From: JAEUOS01 sp040382235
GTDB taxonomy: Bacteria > Pseudomonadota > Gammaproteobacteria > Burkholderiales > JAEUOS01
Length of the DNA stretch: 64,000 nt
Assembly: GCA_040382235.1 (NCBI GenBank)
Contig: JBEIFV010000008.1
Location: 1-64,000 of the forward strand
Direction of reading: 5' to 3'
Shown: piece by piece, positions 7,867 to 16,533 of the stretch
How the letters are laid out: each line of letters opens with the position of its first letter
Position numbering within the stretch: the stretch's first letter is position 1
The notes under the pieces: generated by a model
Told to the model about the DNA's origin: nothing
The model's input: the letters and a program-made list of their open reading frames with translations, nothing else
The model's database searches: none
Program-made: the position numbers and the translations under genes

Positions 7867-8987
7867 ACTTGCGCATGCGCCAAAGGGTGCGAGTGCCAAG
7901 GCGGACTTCGCCGATTACGCGCCCTTCCTTGCCGCAGTGAAGGAGCGGGTGCGGCATGCCCGTACGTCGGCAGCGCAGGCGGTCAATCGCGGCTTGATTC
8001 TTCCGTATTGGGATGTCGGGCGTGCCATCGTCGCCAAGCAAGCGGAATCGGGTTGGGGCGACGCCGTTGTGGAGCGTCTGGCCGCCGATCTCCGAGGTGC
8101 ATTCCCGGATATGAGTGGTTTCTCCGGTCGCGACCTGCGGGACATGAAGAGGATGTGGCTGGCCTGTTCCGGCACGGACTTTTGGCGACAAGCTGTAGCC
8201 AAATTGAGGACGGTGGGCGAACGAGAAGACTTTCTTCAACAGCTTGTCGAAGAAGTTCCGTGGGGGCAGCACCTTCTGATCCTGAACAAGCAGGCCGAGC
8301 CGAAGGCGCGCCTTTACTACCTGCGCGCCACCGCGCATTTCGGCTGGAGCCGCAATGTGTTGTTGAACCAGGTCAAGGCCGGCGCCTATGAACGCGCGGT
8401 GAAGGAGAAGAAGACCCACAACTTCACCCTGGCGCTCCCCGAGCACATAGCCGAGCAGGCCGGCGAGATGATGAAGAGCCGCTACAACCTGGAGTTTCTC
8501 GGCATTGCCAAGGCGGCCAAGGAGCGCGAGCTGGAAAACCGGCTCATCGATCGCCTGCAGCAGTTCATCCTGGAGCTGGGCTACGGCTTTTCGCTTCGTC
8601 GGCCGCCAATACCGCTTGGCACTCGGCCGCAAGGAGTATTTCGTCGATCTGCTTTTCTACCACCGCTTCCTCAAGGCACTGGTGGCCTTCGACCTCAAGA
8701 TCGGCGCCTTCGAGCCGGAGCATGCGGGCAAGATGGACTTTTACCTCAACCTGCTGAACGACCGCGAGCGCGCGCCCGACGACCAAGCCTCGATCGGCAT
8801 CATCCTGTGCGCGGAGAAGGACGACGTGGAAGTCGAGTACGCGCTCAAGTCCAAGGTCAATCCGATCGGGGTGGCGGAATATCAGCTGCAGGCGCGGTTG
8901 CCGGCGGAGTTCAAGGGGCGGTTGCCGACGGCGCGGCAGTTGGCGGGGGTGGTGCGGGGTGCGTTGCCGGATGAGAGGCAGCGTTAG
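7856..8987 (+). pseudogene. DUF1016 (YhcG-like) PD-(D/E)XK nuclease, frameshifted
   Basis: The N-terminal domain is intact to about LELGYGF. The frame then shifts at a TTTT run (8588-8591). The remainder, FVGRQYRLALGRKEYFVDLL onward, continues one frame over to 8987 and includes LVAFDLKIGAFEPEHAGKMD, the nuclease core. Removing one T restores a normal DUF1016 protein of about 376 residues. DUF1016 proteins resemble nucleases linked to restriction and recombination systems. Either the gene is dead or the extra base is a sequencing error in a homopolymer. Confidence 0.85.
8315..8425 (+). repeat. 111-bp DUF1016 patch, copy 2
   Basis: Partner of 6786-6896, with 109 of 111 bases identical. Confidence 0.8.
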
Positions 8988-9092
8988 TCATGGGCAAGAT
9001 CTTCTTCGAATTCGCTTGCCAGGCCGAAGTTCTGCGCGAGTCCTTAAGTCTCTGAACGACGCAGCGATGTCATGTAACGAAGACACAAATCA

Positions 9093-9482
9093 GTGAAGCT
9101 TGCACCAAATAGCTGTCCGTTTTGCTCGATCGAGCCTTCACGAATCATTGATGAGCGCGAATCGGCATTTGTGACGTGGGACAAATATCCAGTCAGCCCT
9201 GGCCATGCTTTGATTGTTCCCAAACGACATGTGGGAAGCTGGTTTTTAACTACTCGGCCGGAGCAATGTGACTTGAATGAACTTCTTGAAATTGCCAAGT
9301 CGCGTATCGAATTGACGAATTCGCCGGATGGATACAACATTGGCATCAACGATGGCCCGGCAGCCGGCCAAACAATTCCACATCTTCATATTCATTTGAT
9401 ACCGCGCTATCGCAATGATCGAGAGGATCCCAGAGGTGGCATACGATGGGTGATACCGGAAAACGCGAAGTATTGGCCATGA
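9093..9482 (+). CDS. HIT-family nucleotide hydrolase
   Basis: The 129-aa protein has the histidine triad HLHIH at residues 97-101, followed by LIPRY. Other family elements are an N-terminal CPFC pair (residues 8-11), the PVSPGHALIVPKRH strand pair and GYNIGINDGPAAGQTIPH. HIT enzymes hydrolyse nucleotide-linked phosphates such as dinucleoside polyphosphates or adenylylated compounds. The paired cysteines are often a zinc site in the Fhit/HINT-like branch. The stop overlaps the next gene's ATG (ATGA), so it is probably coexpressed with the HNH nuclease. The substrate is not determined. Confidence 0.93.
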   Translation: MKLAPNSCPFCSIEPSRIIDERESAFVTWDKYPVSPGHALIVPKRHVGSWFLTTRPEQCDLNELLEIAKSRIELTNSPDGYNIGINDGPAAGQTIPHLHIHLIPRYRNDREDPRGGIRWVIPENAKYWP

Positions 9483-10381
9483 CTCGAGACGAAATCCTTC
9501 GTGCATTTGAAGGGGTTCGAGTCTGGCAAGGCGGCGGGCAGCGCGCGCCGCATAAGCCGTTGCTGATACTTTTTGAGTTGGGCAGACTCGCCGCAGGAGA
9601 GGCACCTTTCATCGAGTTTTCCGAGGCAGAACCAAAGTTGCGCGCACTGCTTGAGGAATTCGGGCCGTGGCGCGCGCGTCAATCGCCAAACCTACCTTTT
9701 TGGCATCTTCAAACCGACGGGCTTTGGGAACTGGACGGTCCCCGCGTGATCCTCGACCGCCCGCCGGGCGCTTCGGCGACAGCCCGCGAATTGCGCGACA
9801 ACCATATTCGCGGCGCCTTTCCTCAGGCGCTTCGCGATGCACTCAAGAACGATCCGGCCCTTCTTGCGACCTTGGCACGGCGTATTGTCGATTCTCATTT
9901 TCCAGATTCAATACGAAGCGAGGTGCTTGCGGCCGTTGGACTCGCGGATATCGAGTCTTCCGAGTTCTCGAGTGCACCGACGAGGCGACGCAATCCCGCT
10001 TTCCGGGAAAAGGTCTTGATGGCCTACCAGTACAGGTGCGGCGTGTGCGGACTTGATTTGAGGCTTGGTCGGCAAACGATTTGTCTTGAGGCTGCCCATA
10101 TCAAATGGTTCCAGGCAAATGGGCCCGACGAAGTTCACAACGGTATCGCCCTTTGCTCGATGCACCACAAGGTTTTTGACTTGGGTGTTTTTATGATCCT
10201 TCCGAACACGTTCGAGATGATTTTTAGCCAAGAGCTGAACGGAAACGATGAGGCGCGAGACAAGTTGCTTTCTTACCACGGCGCGAGCTTAATCCTGCCG
10301 CAAAGCAATGAGTACAAGCCTCACGGCGAGTTTCTCGACTGGCACAAAACTGAAGTCTTCAAGAAGCCGGCGAGAACATAG
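9479..10381 (+). CDS. HNH endonuclease with SBD-like N-terminal domain
   Basis: The 300-aa protein has an N-terminal domain (RAPHKPLLILFELGRLAAGE near residue 22, then PFWHLQTDGLWEL at ~73-85) that resembles the sulfur-binding domain of phosphorothioate-dependent McrA-type nucleases. The C-terminal HNH nuclease has CGVC (187-190), EAAHIKW (204-210), HNGIALC (220-226) and MHH (228-230). Such enzymes cut phosphorothioate- or methyl-modified DNA. No dnd/ssp phosphorothioation genes are in the window, which fits a guard against modified foreign DNA. The link to the SBD family is by pattern recognition. Confidence 0.85.
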   Translation: MTRDEILRAFEGVRVWQGGGQRAPHKPLLILFELGRLAAGEAPFIEFSEAEPKLRALLEEFGPWRARQSPNLPFWHLQTDGLWELDGPRVILDRPPGASATARELRDNHIRGAFPQALRDALKNDPALLATLARRIVDSHFPDSIRSEVLAAVGLADIESSEFSSAPTRRRNPAFREKVLMAYQYRCGVCGLDLRLGRQTICLEAAHIKWFQANGPDEVHNGIALCSMHHKVFDLGVFMILPNTFEMIFSQELNGNDEARDKLLSYHGASLILPQSNEYKPHGEFLDWHKTEVFKKPART

Positions 10382-10476
10382 AAAAATCGGAAAGATCAGC
10401 CTCGGCGAGCCGTCTGATGACAACGGGTACAAACTCATCGCAGCCGTCATGACCGTGCCAAGCGGGGAAATAGCCA

Positions 10477-11088
10477 ATGGAGGCTGATCAGCTTTCCGTC
10501 TTTACGATCGGGCATTCGAATCACCCGATCGAGAAATTTATCGAACTGCTGCGCCTGCACCGTGTCGACGCGCTTGCAGACGTGCGCTCGGCGCCGGCCA
10601 GTCGCTTCAATCCGCAGTTCAACAAGAAGCCGCTGGCGGAGTCCCTGAAGCAGGCCGGTATCGCCTACGTCTTTCTCGGGCGCGAGCTCGGGGCGCGCTC
10701 GGAAGATCCAGCCACTTACGAAAACGGGCGCGTGCAATATCGCAAGCTGGCCGCCACGCCGTTGTTCCGGTCCGGCATAGAGCGGGCGGAACAGGGCGCG
10801 CGCAAACTGCGGATTTCATTGATGTGTGCGGAAAAGGATCCGCTCGATTGCCACCGAACCTTGCTGGTGAGCCGCGCACTGGAGCGGGATCAGGTAGCAG
10901 TCACGCATATCCTCGCCGATGGCGCGCTGGAGTCGCAACACGACGCGATGCGCCGTCTTCTCAAGCTTGAATCCACCGGCTTGGGTGACATGTTCGATGC
11001 CGAGGAAACGCTCATCGAATTGGCAGTGCAAAGGCGTGAAGAGCAGGTCGCTTATCAGGATGTGCGAGTGGTCCTGGCCGGAAGCTGA
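10477..11088 (+). CDS. DUF488 family protein
   Basis: The 203-aa protein opens with a typical DUF488 strand and loop (VFTIGHSNHPIEKFIELL) and DVRSAP near residue 37. Its hallmark is LMCAEKDPLDCHR at about residues 114-126. The family function is not established; it is common near restriction and other defence genes. A short protein-like but start-less stretch at 10382-10488 runs into its start. The gene ends about 100 nt before the candidate operator and the leader of the metK operon. Confidence 0.9.
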   Translation: MEADQLSVFTIGHSNHPIEKFIELLRLHRVDALADVRSAPASRFNPQFNKKPLAESLKQAGIAYVFLGRELGARSEDPATYENGRVQYRKLAATPLFRSGIERAEQGARKLRISLMCAEKDPLDCHRTLLVSRALERDQVAVTHILADGALESQHDAMRRLLKLESTGLGDMFDAEETLIELAVQRREEQVAYQDVRVVLAGS

Positions 11089-11189
11089 TGCGTCTGGTTG
11101 ATCATTGAGTGTGACATTGCACTGGACTGCAAGTTGTGTCCAGCGATGCCGCGACGGGCGCGGCGCAATGTGAGTCGATCGCACGCTTG

Positions 11190-11204
11190 GCTCGCCACGT
11201 GAGC
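11190..11204. promoter_or_regulatory. Candidate WYL operator, site 3
   Basis: GCTCGC-CAC-GTGAGC lies 34 bp upstream of the -35 box of the metK-operon leader, an activator-type position. It differs from sites 1 and 2 only in the two bases before GAGC. Confidence 0.55.
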
Positions 11205-11238
11205 CAGCAAATCCGTGTTGCGTTTTTGCACCTTGACC

Positions 11239-11267
11239 TTGATTTATCAGTCAAGAACGCGCATAAT
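11239..11267 (+). promoter_or_regulatory. Sigma-70 promoter of the metK/MoxR operon
   Basis: TTGATT (11239-11244) and CATAAT (11262-11267) are spaced by 17 bp. The predicted +1 is near 11274, exactly where similarity to the second leader copy begins. The second copy has its own promoter in the same relative position. Confidence 0.7.
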
Positions 11268-11273
11268 TCGATC

Positions 11274-11436
11274 TGCATCAAGAGACGGGCTCATGGTCGT
11301 AAATCAGCCCCGCCAACCTGCCAATAGATTCCTGGGCAAGGTGGTCAAACGATGTGGTCGCCATAGCAGTCAAGGCGACAACCAAACGGGAGTTCGGCCC
11401 TCCCGTAACTTGTTTACCGGAGGGCTTTTTGTTTTT
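11274..11436 (+). promoter_or_regulatory. SAM-I-clan-like riboswitch with terminator, copy A
   Basis: This structured leader also occurs at 24173-24337. P1 pairs GCATC (11275-11279) with GATGT (11351-11355). P1 is followed by AAGAGA, then P2 GGGCT/AGCCC. P3 pairs CCA-A-CCT (11313-11319) with AGGTGG (11339-11344). In SAM-I numbering, G11, C44, A45, A46, U57 and G58 and the C8-G86, U7-A87, A6-U88 pairs are all present, and the G43-C59 pair appears as C-G. P4 is absent from the core, as in SAM-IV. After the aptamer come a GTCGCC/GGCGAC stem, an antiterminator ACGGGAG/CTCCCGT (11386-11406) and a mutually exclusive terminator GCCCTCC/GGAGGGC (11397-11425) ending in T-tracts. Ligand identity is inferred from these residues. 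Confidence 0.75.
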
Positions 11437-11453
11437 CTAGCACCAGCAGCACA

Positions 11454-11514
11454 GGGGGATTTGATCCGTATTGCGGCCCCTGGGCATTCCGCCCGAATCC
11501 GCGCTAAAAAGGAG
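11454..11514 (+). promoter_or_regulatory. SAM-II riboswitch, copy 1 (before metK)
   Basis: P1 pairs GGGG with CCCC (11455-11458/11477-11480). The loop GATTTGATCCGTATTGC nearly matches the SAM-II consensus. A pseudoknot pairs TGCGG (11472-11476) with CCGCG (11499-11503) and is followed by the signature CTAAAAAGG. A GGGC/GCCC hairpin is inserted between P1 and the pseudoknot strand. The GGAG ribosome-binding site lies within the element, 8 nt from the metK ATG, so SAM binding should block translation. Confidence 0.88.
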
Positions 11515-11522
11515 AATCATCC

Positions 11523-12710
<1,188 letters not shown>

Positions 12711-12812
12711 CGGATCGGCCACGGCAGTGCGGGGGCCGCGGTTCGTTGCGGCTGCGCCCAGGCGAATGTGCCCCGCAAGAAGGGGTGGATACAACCGGGA
12801 AAGGATGAACCT

Positions 12813-13109
12813 ATGTCGTTTACCGTGATGGTCGCAGACAATTTTCACTATGGTGATGAAAACGAAACCTACGCGCTTGGGCCCTTTGACGAACTTGATG
12901 CCGCCGTTTCAGCGGCGATGCACATCATCGACGAATACCTGGAGTCCGCGTTCAAGCCCGGCATGACGGCGGCTGCGCTGTATGACAGCTACAAGTCATT
13001 CGGCGAAGATCCGTACATTGTGCCGGCGGACCCTGACGAGTATCGCTTCTCGGCGTGGGAATACGCCGAGCAACGTTGCGCGGCCATTTGCTCTGCCGGG
13101 CGGGTTTAG
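12813..13109 (+). CDS. Conserved small protein, function unknown
   Basis: The 98-aa acidic protein starts at an ATG preceded by AAAGGA. Recognisable features are DNFHYGDENETYALGPF at the N-terminus, a helical IIDEYLESAF segment, and a C-terminal FGEDPYIVP...FSAWEYAEQRC stretch with aromatic residues. I recognise no domain. It follows metK by about 100 nt in the same transcript and precedes the second SAM-II element, so it belongs to the metK translational unit. Its tidy composition and codon use match its neighbours, which supports a real gene. Confidence 0.8.
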   Translation: MSFTVMVADNFHYGDENETYALGPFDELDAAVSAAMHIIDEYLESAFKPGMTAAALYDSYKSFGEDPYIVPADPDEYRFSAWEYAEQRCAAICSAGRV

Positions 13110-13190
13110 AGGAAGAACATCGAGTCACCGGGGATCTGCGCCTTGCGTAACGTAGCTTCCGGATTCCCGATATCGCATTACCGCAGCAAA

Positions 13191-13251
13191 GGGGGAGTTG
13201 ATCCGTATTGCGGCCCCTGGGCATTTCGCCCGAACCCGCGCTAAAAAGGAG
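13191..13251 (+). promoter_or_regulatory. SAM-II riboswitch, copy 2
   Basis: It has the same elements as copy 1: GGGGG (13191-13195), CCCC (13214-13217), pseudoknot TGCGG (13209-13213) with CCGCG (13236-13240), then CTAAAAAGGAG. The inserted GGGC-ATTTC-GCCC hairpin is conserved. GGAG lies 8 nt before the 13260 ATG. Confidence 0.87.
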
Positions 13252-13259
13252 AAGCACGC

Positions 13260-13916
13260 ATGTCCAATTCCAAAGCCGTTCCCACGCCCCTCGACCTGGA
13301 GTTCCGCCCGGCGTCCTACTTCTGGCCGCTCGGTCTGGAAAAGCACCTGCTCGCGCGCGTCAAGGGCGCGCAGCGCAGGCAGGCCCTGTCGGCCCTCATC
13401 GACGAAGGCCGTCTGGACGAGATCCCGGAACTCCTCTTCAAGTCCGCGCTCGATGATGAAGAGCGCGCCATGATCGGCCGCCTCCACCCCATGTTCATGG
13501 GCGGCGAATACCTGCCCGATATGGGCGCCAGCGAAGTGGAGATCGCCCGCATCGCCATCCGTTCCACCACGGGCGATGTCGCCAGCCTGTATGCGCGCCG
13601 CAGCGCCAGGCGCATCGTCTACCGGATGGTGGATGAGTACGGCGGCGATACGCTGCAGGGCCGCACCTGGCGCACCTCGACCCGCCCGCTCGCCTTTGGC
13701 GCCATGGCCGACTTTTTCCTCGGCGCCTGGAACCTGATCGAGGTGCTGGATTGCAACTACGAAAACGACGTCAAGCGCATGCTCGGGTTCTTTCGCGCCG
13801 ATTCCGCCTTTTATCCCGACTTCGACCGCTACCTTCGCCAGCTCGTCACCGAGCGCTTCGGCGCCGCTGCCGCAGCGGCGGAAGCCGACGCCGCAGGTTC
13901 AAGCCCCGCCCTTTGA
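13260..13916 (+). CDS. Conserved protein of unknown function under SAM-II control
   Basis: The 218-aa protein shows RPASYFWPLGLEKHLL near residue 16, KGAQRRQALSALIDEGRLDE at ~35-55, GRLHPMFMGGEYLPD at ~77-91 and EVEIARIAIRSTTGDVASLY at ~97-115. I recognise no catalytic motif, signal peptide or membrane segment. The conserved-looking middle and the Ala-rich tail suggest a soluble scaffold or substrate protein. It is the first gene behind the second SAM-II switch and is followed 13 nt later by the HD hydrolase, so these two form one translational unit. Confidence 0.82.
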   Translation: MSNSKAVPTPLDLEFRPASYFWPLGLEKHLLARVKGAQRRQALSALIDEGRLDEIPELLFKSALDDEERAMIGRLHPMFMGGEYLPDMGASEVEIARIAIRSTTGDVASLYARRSARRIVYRMVDEYGGDTLQGRTWRTSTRPLAFGAMADFFLGAWNLIEVLDCNYENDVKRMLGFFRADSAFYPDFDRYLRQLVTERFGAAAAAAEADAAGSSPAL

Positions 13917-13929
13917 AAGGAGCCCCAGC

Positions 13930-14394
13930 ATGAAAACCGCAACCCCCAGCCTGCTCGCCCGCGCCATCGAGATCGCCGCTGCCGCCCATGCCACCCAGGT
14001 GGACAAGGGCGGCGCGCCCTACGTACTGCACCCGCTGCGCATGATGATGAAGCAAACCACCGAGGCAGCGATGATCGCGGCGGTGCTGCACGACGTGGTC
14101 GAGGACACGCCCTGGACGCTTGCGAAGCTGCGCGCCGAAGGGTTTCCGGAAAAGGTGCTCGAAGCCGTGGCCTGCCTCACCAAGCGCGAAGGGGAGGACT
14201 ACGCCGCCTTCATCGCCCGCGCCGGCGCCAACCCGATCGCGCGGGCGGTGAAGCTGGCCGACCTGGAGGACAACATGGACTTGAGGCGGATTCCGGATCC
14301 GCTGCAGAAAGACCTTGATCGCCTGGCCAAGTACCGCCGTTCGTGGGAAACCTTGAAGGCGTTGCAGGCCCGCGTGCAAGGCATCGAGCAGTAA
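13930..14394 (+). CDS. HD-domain phosphohydrolase (MESH1/SpoT-like)
   Basis: The 154-aa single-domain protein has the HD metal site of the RelA/SpoT hydrolase branch. H34 lies in YVLHP, the HD pair H54-D55 in LHDVVEDT, and D111 in KLADLEDN. Stand-alone members (MESH1-like) hydrolyse ppGpp-type nucleotides or NADPH; the substrate here is open. An AAGGAG site precedes the start. A degenerate second copy lies at 19074-19208. The link to AdoMet synthesis and a MoxR/VWA pair suggests nucleotide-signal turnover inside the system (inference). Confidence 0.88.
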   Translation: MKTATPSLLARAIEIAAAAHATQVDKGGAPYVLHPLRMMMKQTTEAAMIAAVLHDVVEDTPWTLAKLRAEGFPEKVLEAVACLTKREGEDYAAFIARAGANPIARAVKLADLEDNMDLRRIPDPLQKDLDRLAKYRRSWETLKALQARVQGIEQ

Positions 14395-14461
14395 CGGCAG
14401 GTTCACCACCGGCCCGGGCAGCGATGCTCGGGGTTGGCGGTGGAAAGGCCAAGGCAGTGAA

Positions 14462-14522
14462 GGGGGAGTTGATCCGTATTGCGGCCCCTGGGTATTTCGC
14501 CCGAACCCGCGCTAAAAAGGAG
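14462..14522 (+). promoter_or_regulatory. SAM-II riboswitch, copy 3 (before moxR)
   Basis: This copy is nearly identical to copy 2. The inserted hairpin reads GGGT-ATTTC-GCCC, so the one stem change keeps pairing as a U-G wobble, which supports the stem. The GGAG is 9 nt before the start of a 19-codon metK remnant (14532). Confidence 0.86.
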
Positions 14523-14531
14523 ATTGCCGTC

Positions 14532-14591
14532 ATGCTGTTTGCCAATCCGTTGTTCACGCCCCAGCCGGTATCCGCACAGGGCGGTTTGTGA
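14532..14591 (+). CDS. 19-aa leader peptide derived from the start of metK
   Basis: The peptide MLFANPLFTPQPVSAQGGL repeats the metK start (MLFANALFTSESVSAGHPD) and then stops. The TGA shares its A with the ATG of the moxR gene (TGATG). The unit (SAM-II switch plus first codons of metK) was evidently duplicated and placed here, so that moxR translation depends on translation of the remnant by termination-reinitiation. It is too short for independent function. Confidence 0.75.
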   Translation: MLFANPLFTPQPVSAQGGL

Positions 14592-16075
14592 TGGCCACGA
14601 CCAAAGCGTCACGCTTGTCCCCGCGCAGTGCCGGCCAGGGCGCCACGGTATCCGCCGCCCAGCCGCAAGCCGTCACCGTGCGCAAGAAGGCCAAGCCCTG
14701 CCGCCTGCGCGCCATCGACGTGGTGAGCTTCGACCGTTACGAGCCGGTGATCCTGGCCGCGCTGGTCACCGAGGACCCGCTGCTCATCATCGGGCGCTCG
14801 GGCACCGGCAAGACCTTCCTGCTCAACACCCTGTCCGAGGCCCTGGGTCTGGAGCACCGGCACTACAACGCCAGCCTGATTTCCTTCGACGACCTGGTCG
14901 GGTTTCCATACCCGAACGAGGACCACACGTCGGTGAAGTTCCTGGAGACGCCGGCCACCGTATGGGGCGCCGAGTCGGTGCTGATCGACGAGATCAGCCG
15001 CTGCAAGCCGGAGCACCAGAACCGCCTGTTCTCCCTCATCCACGAGCGCCGGGTGCAGGGCATCGCCCTGTCCAAGCTGCGCTTTCGCTGGGCGGCGATG
15101 AACCCGTGCTCGGCCGACCAGGACGGTGTCGAGTCCTACACCGGGTCGGAGGCGCTCGATCCGGCGCTGGCCGACCGTTTCGCCCTTTTCGTGCAAGCCA
15201 GCGACTGGCTCGACCTCGACGAGTCCGAGCGCTCGCACGTCGCCTCACCCGCCGGCGAGGGCAAGATCGCCAATGACGGCGGGCAATTGTGCGCGGCGGT
15301 GGCACGCTGGCGCTCGGAGTTCGAGGTGGCGCTGCTTGCGCCGCCAAAGATCGCGCTCACCTACACCACCACCGTGGTCACCGCGCTCAACGGCGCCGGC
15401 ATCCGGGTCTCGCCGCGGCGCGCAAGGCTCATCGCGCGGAGCCTGATCGCCGCGGCCATCGTTTCCGGGCACACCGACAGCCCGCTGTATCGCCTGGTGC
15501 TCAATTGCAGCCTGCCGCACGACACCTGGGGCGTGACGCCGGCCAAGGAGGCGGTCGCGGCAGCCCACCGGCTGGCATGGGAGGCGGCAACCGCCGATGC
15601 GCCGCGCTGGATACACGCCTTCCTGGCGCAACCGGGGCTGGCCGAGAAGGCGCGCATCCTGCTGGAGGGCTGCACCGATCCGGACGAGGGTTCCCAGGGC
15701 ATCGCGCAGTGGCTCGCCTCCGAGACCCGCGAGCGCGCCGGCGCGCTGGCATTCGCCTTGTACCCGGCGGGCGTGGCGGGCAGGCTTCCGGTCGGGGCCG
15801 AAGGCATCAACGACCTCGGGCGGGTGGCCTCGCCGATCCTCGCCGTCGATGGCGAACTCGAATGGCGGGTGGCGTTCAACAACGCCTCGGCGCCGCACCC
15901 CGAGACCTCGCGCATCTGCGCGGCGGTGGCCAGGCTCGAAGGCCCCAGGCAGGCGCGGGCGCGACAGTTCTTCAACTGGTGCCTGCTGCAGGGCGTGGTG
16001 GTGGCGGACCCGGAAGCGATCGAGCGCGAGATCGACGCCGTGGTCGTCATGCTGCGTGAGCGGGGGGATGCATGA
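14591..16075 (+). CDS. MoxR-type AAA+ ATPase
   Basis: The 494-aa protein has Walker A GRSGTGKT (68-75), Walker B VLIDEIS (130-136), a sensor-1 strand AAMNPCS (168-174) and ALADRFALF (192-200), the order of MoxR/RavA-like chaperone ATPases. The C-terminal ~290 residues are unusual and may form the lid plus a system-specific domain. MoxR ATPases work with VWA proteins to remodel or activate targets, and a VWA protein lies two genes downstream. A GTG directly precedes the ATG (14588); I chose the ATG that overlaps the leader-peptide stop. Expression should follow the SAM-II switch through the leader peptide. Confidence 0.9.
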   Translation: MATTKASRLSPRSAGQGATVSAAQPQAVTVRKKAKPCRLRAIDVVSFDRYEPVILAALVTEDPLLIIGRSGTGKTFLLNTLSEALGLEHRHYNASLISFDDLVGFPYPNEDHTSVKFLETPATVWGAESVLIDEISRCKPEHQNRLFSLIHERRVQGIALSKLRFRWAAMNPCSADQDGVESYTGSEALDPALADRFALFVQASDWLDLDESERSHVASPAGEGKIANDGGQLCAAVARWRSEFEVALLAPPKIALTYTTTVVTALNGAGIRVSPRRARLIARSLIAAAIVSGHTDSPLYRLVLNCSLPHDTWGVTPAKEAVAAAHRLAWEAATADAPRWIHAFLAQPGLAEKARILLEGCTDPDEGSQGIAQWLASETRERAGALAFALYPAGVAGRLPVGAEGINDLGRVASPILAVDGELEWRVAFNNASAPHPETSRICAAVARLEGPRQARARQFFNWCLLQGVVVADPEAIEREIDAVVVMLRERGDA

Positions 16076-16533
16076 ACGCGGCGCTTGCATCCAACTGGGC
16101 CGCTCATCCGGCCCTGAACTGCAATACCGGCGGCCCGTCGAGCCGGGTGCGCAAGGAGCACATCGCCTCGACCCTGCTCGGGCGCGATGATGGCCTGATC
16201 GACTGCCCGAGCGTGGTGCGCATCGCGCTCGACTTCGGCCGGGGCGATCCGGTCGCCTTCATGCGGCGCCTGCTGGCCGAGGAAGGCGTGGCCGGCCCCG
16301 AGTCCCTGCGGGAAACCCTGGAGCATCCAAAGGGCCGGCTGATCCGCAGGCCGTGGAACTGCGCCAGGCCGGCCAAGGTGCGCGCGCTCGAACCGAAGGT
16401 GTTGCTGCGCGACGCCCTCATCCTGGGCCTCACCAGCGAGCAACTCTACGACCCCGAACGGCCGGTGCTGTGGACGGCAAAGAGCCTCACACGGCAGGTG
16501 GAACTGTTCGACCCGCGGGGTTTCTACGCATGA
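16072..16533 (+). CDS. Unknown 153-aa protein between MoxR and VWA genes
   Basis: It overlaps the moxR stop and the next start by ATGA on both sides, so it is an integral part of the operon. Visible features are an N-terminal NCNTGGPSSRVRKEHIASTL segment, a helical MRRLLAEEGVAG stretch and a C-terminal WTAKSLTRQVELFDPRGFY. I recognise no domain. A position between an AAA+ ATPase and its VWA partner suggests a bridging or adaptor subunit (inference from order alone). Confidence 0.8.
   Translation: MNAALASNWAAHPALNCNTGGPSSRVRKEHIASTLLGRDDGLIDCPSVVRIALDFGRGDPVAFMRRLLAEEGVAGPESLRETLEHPKGRLIRRPWNCARPAKVRALEPKVLLRDALILGLTSEQLYDPERPVLWTAKSLTRQVELFDPRGFYA

Noticed and set aside
8990..9055. 21-codon frame MGKIFFEFACQAEVLRESLS after DUF1016
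   Set aside because: Very short, no motif; might be the start of a lost gene.
10382..10488. Protein-like stretch KIGKISLGEPSDDNGYKLIA before DUF488
   Set aside because: No start codon in frame; possibly a remnant but too short to call.
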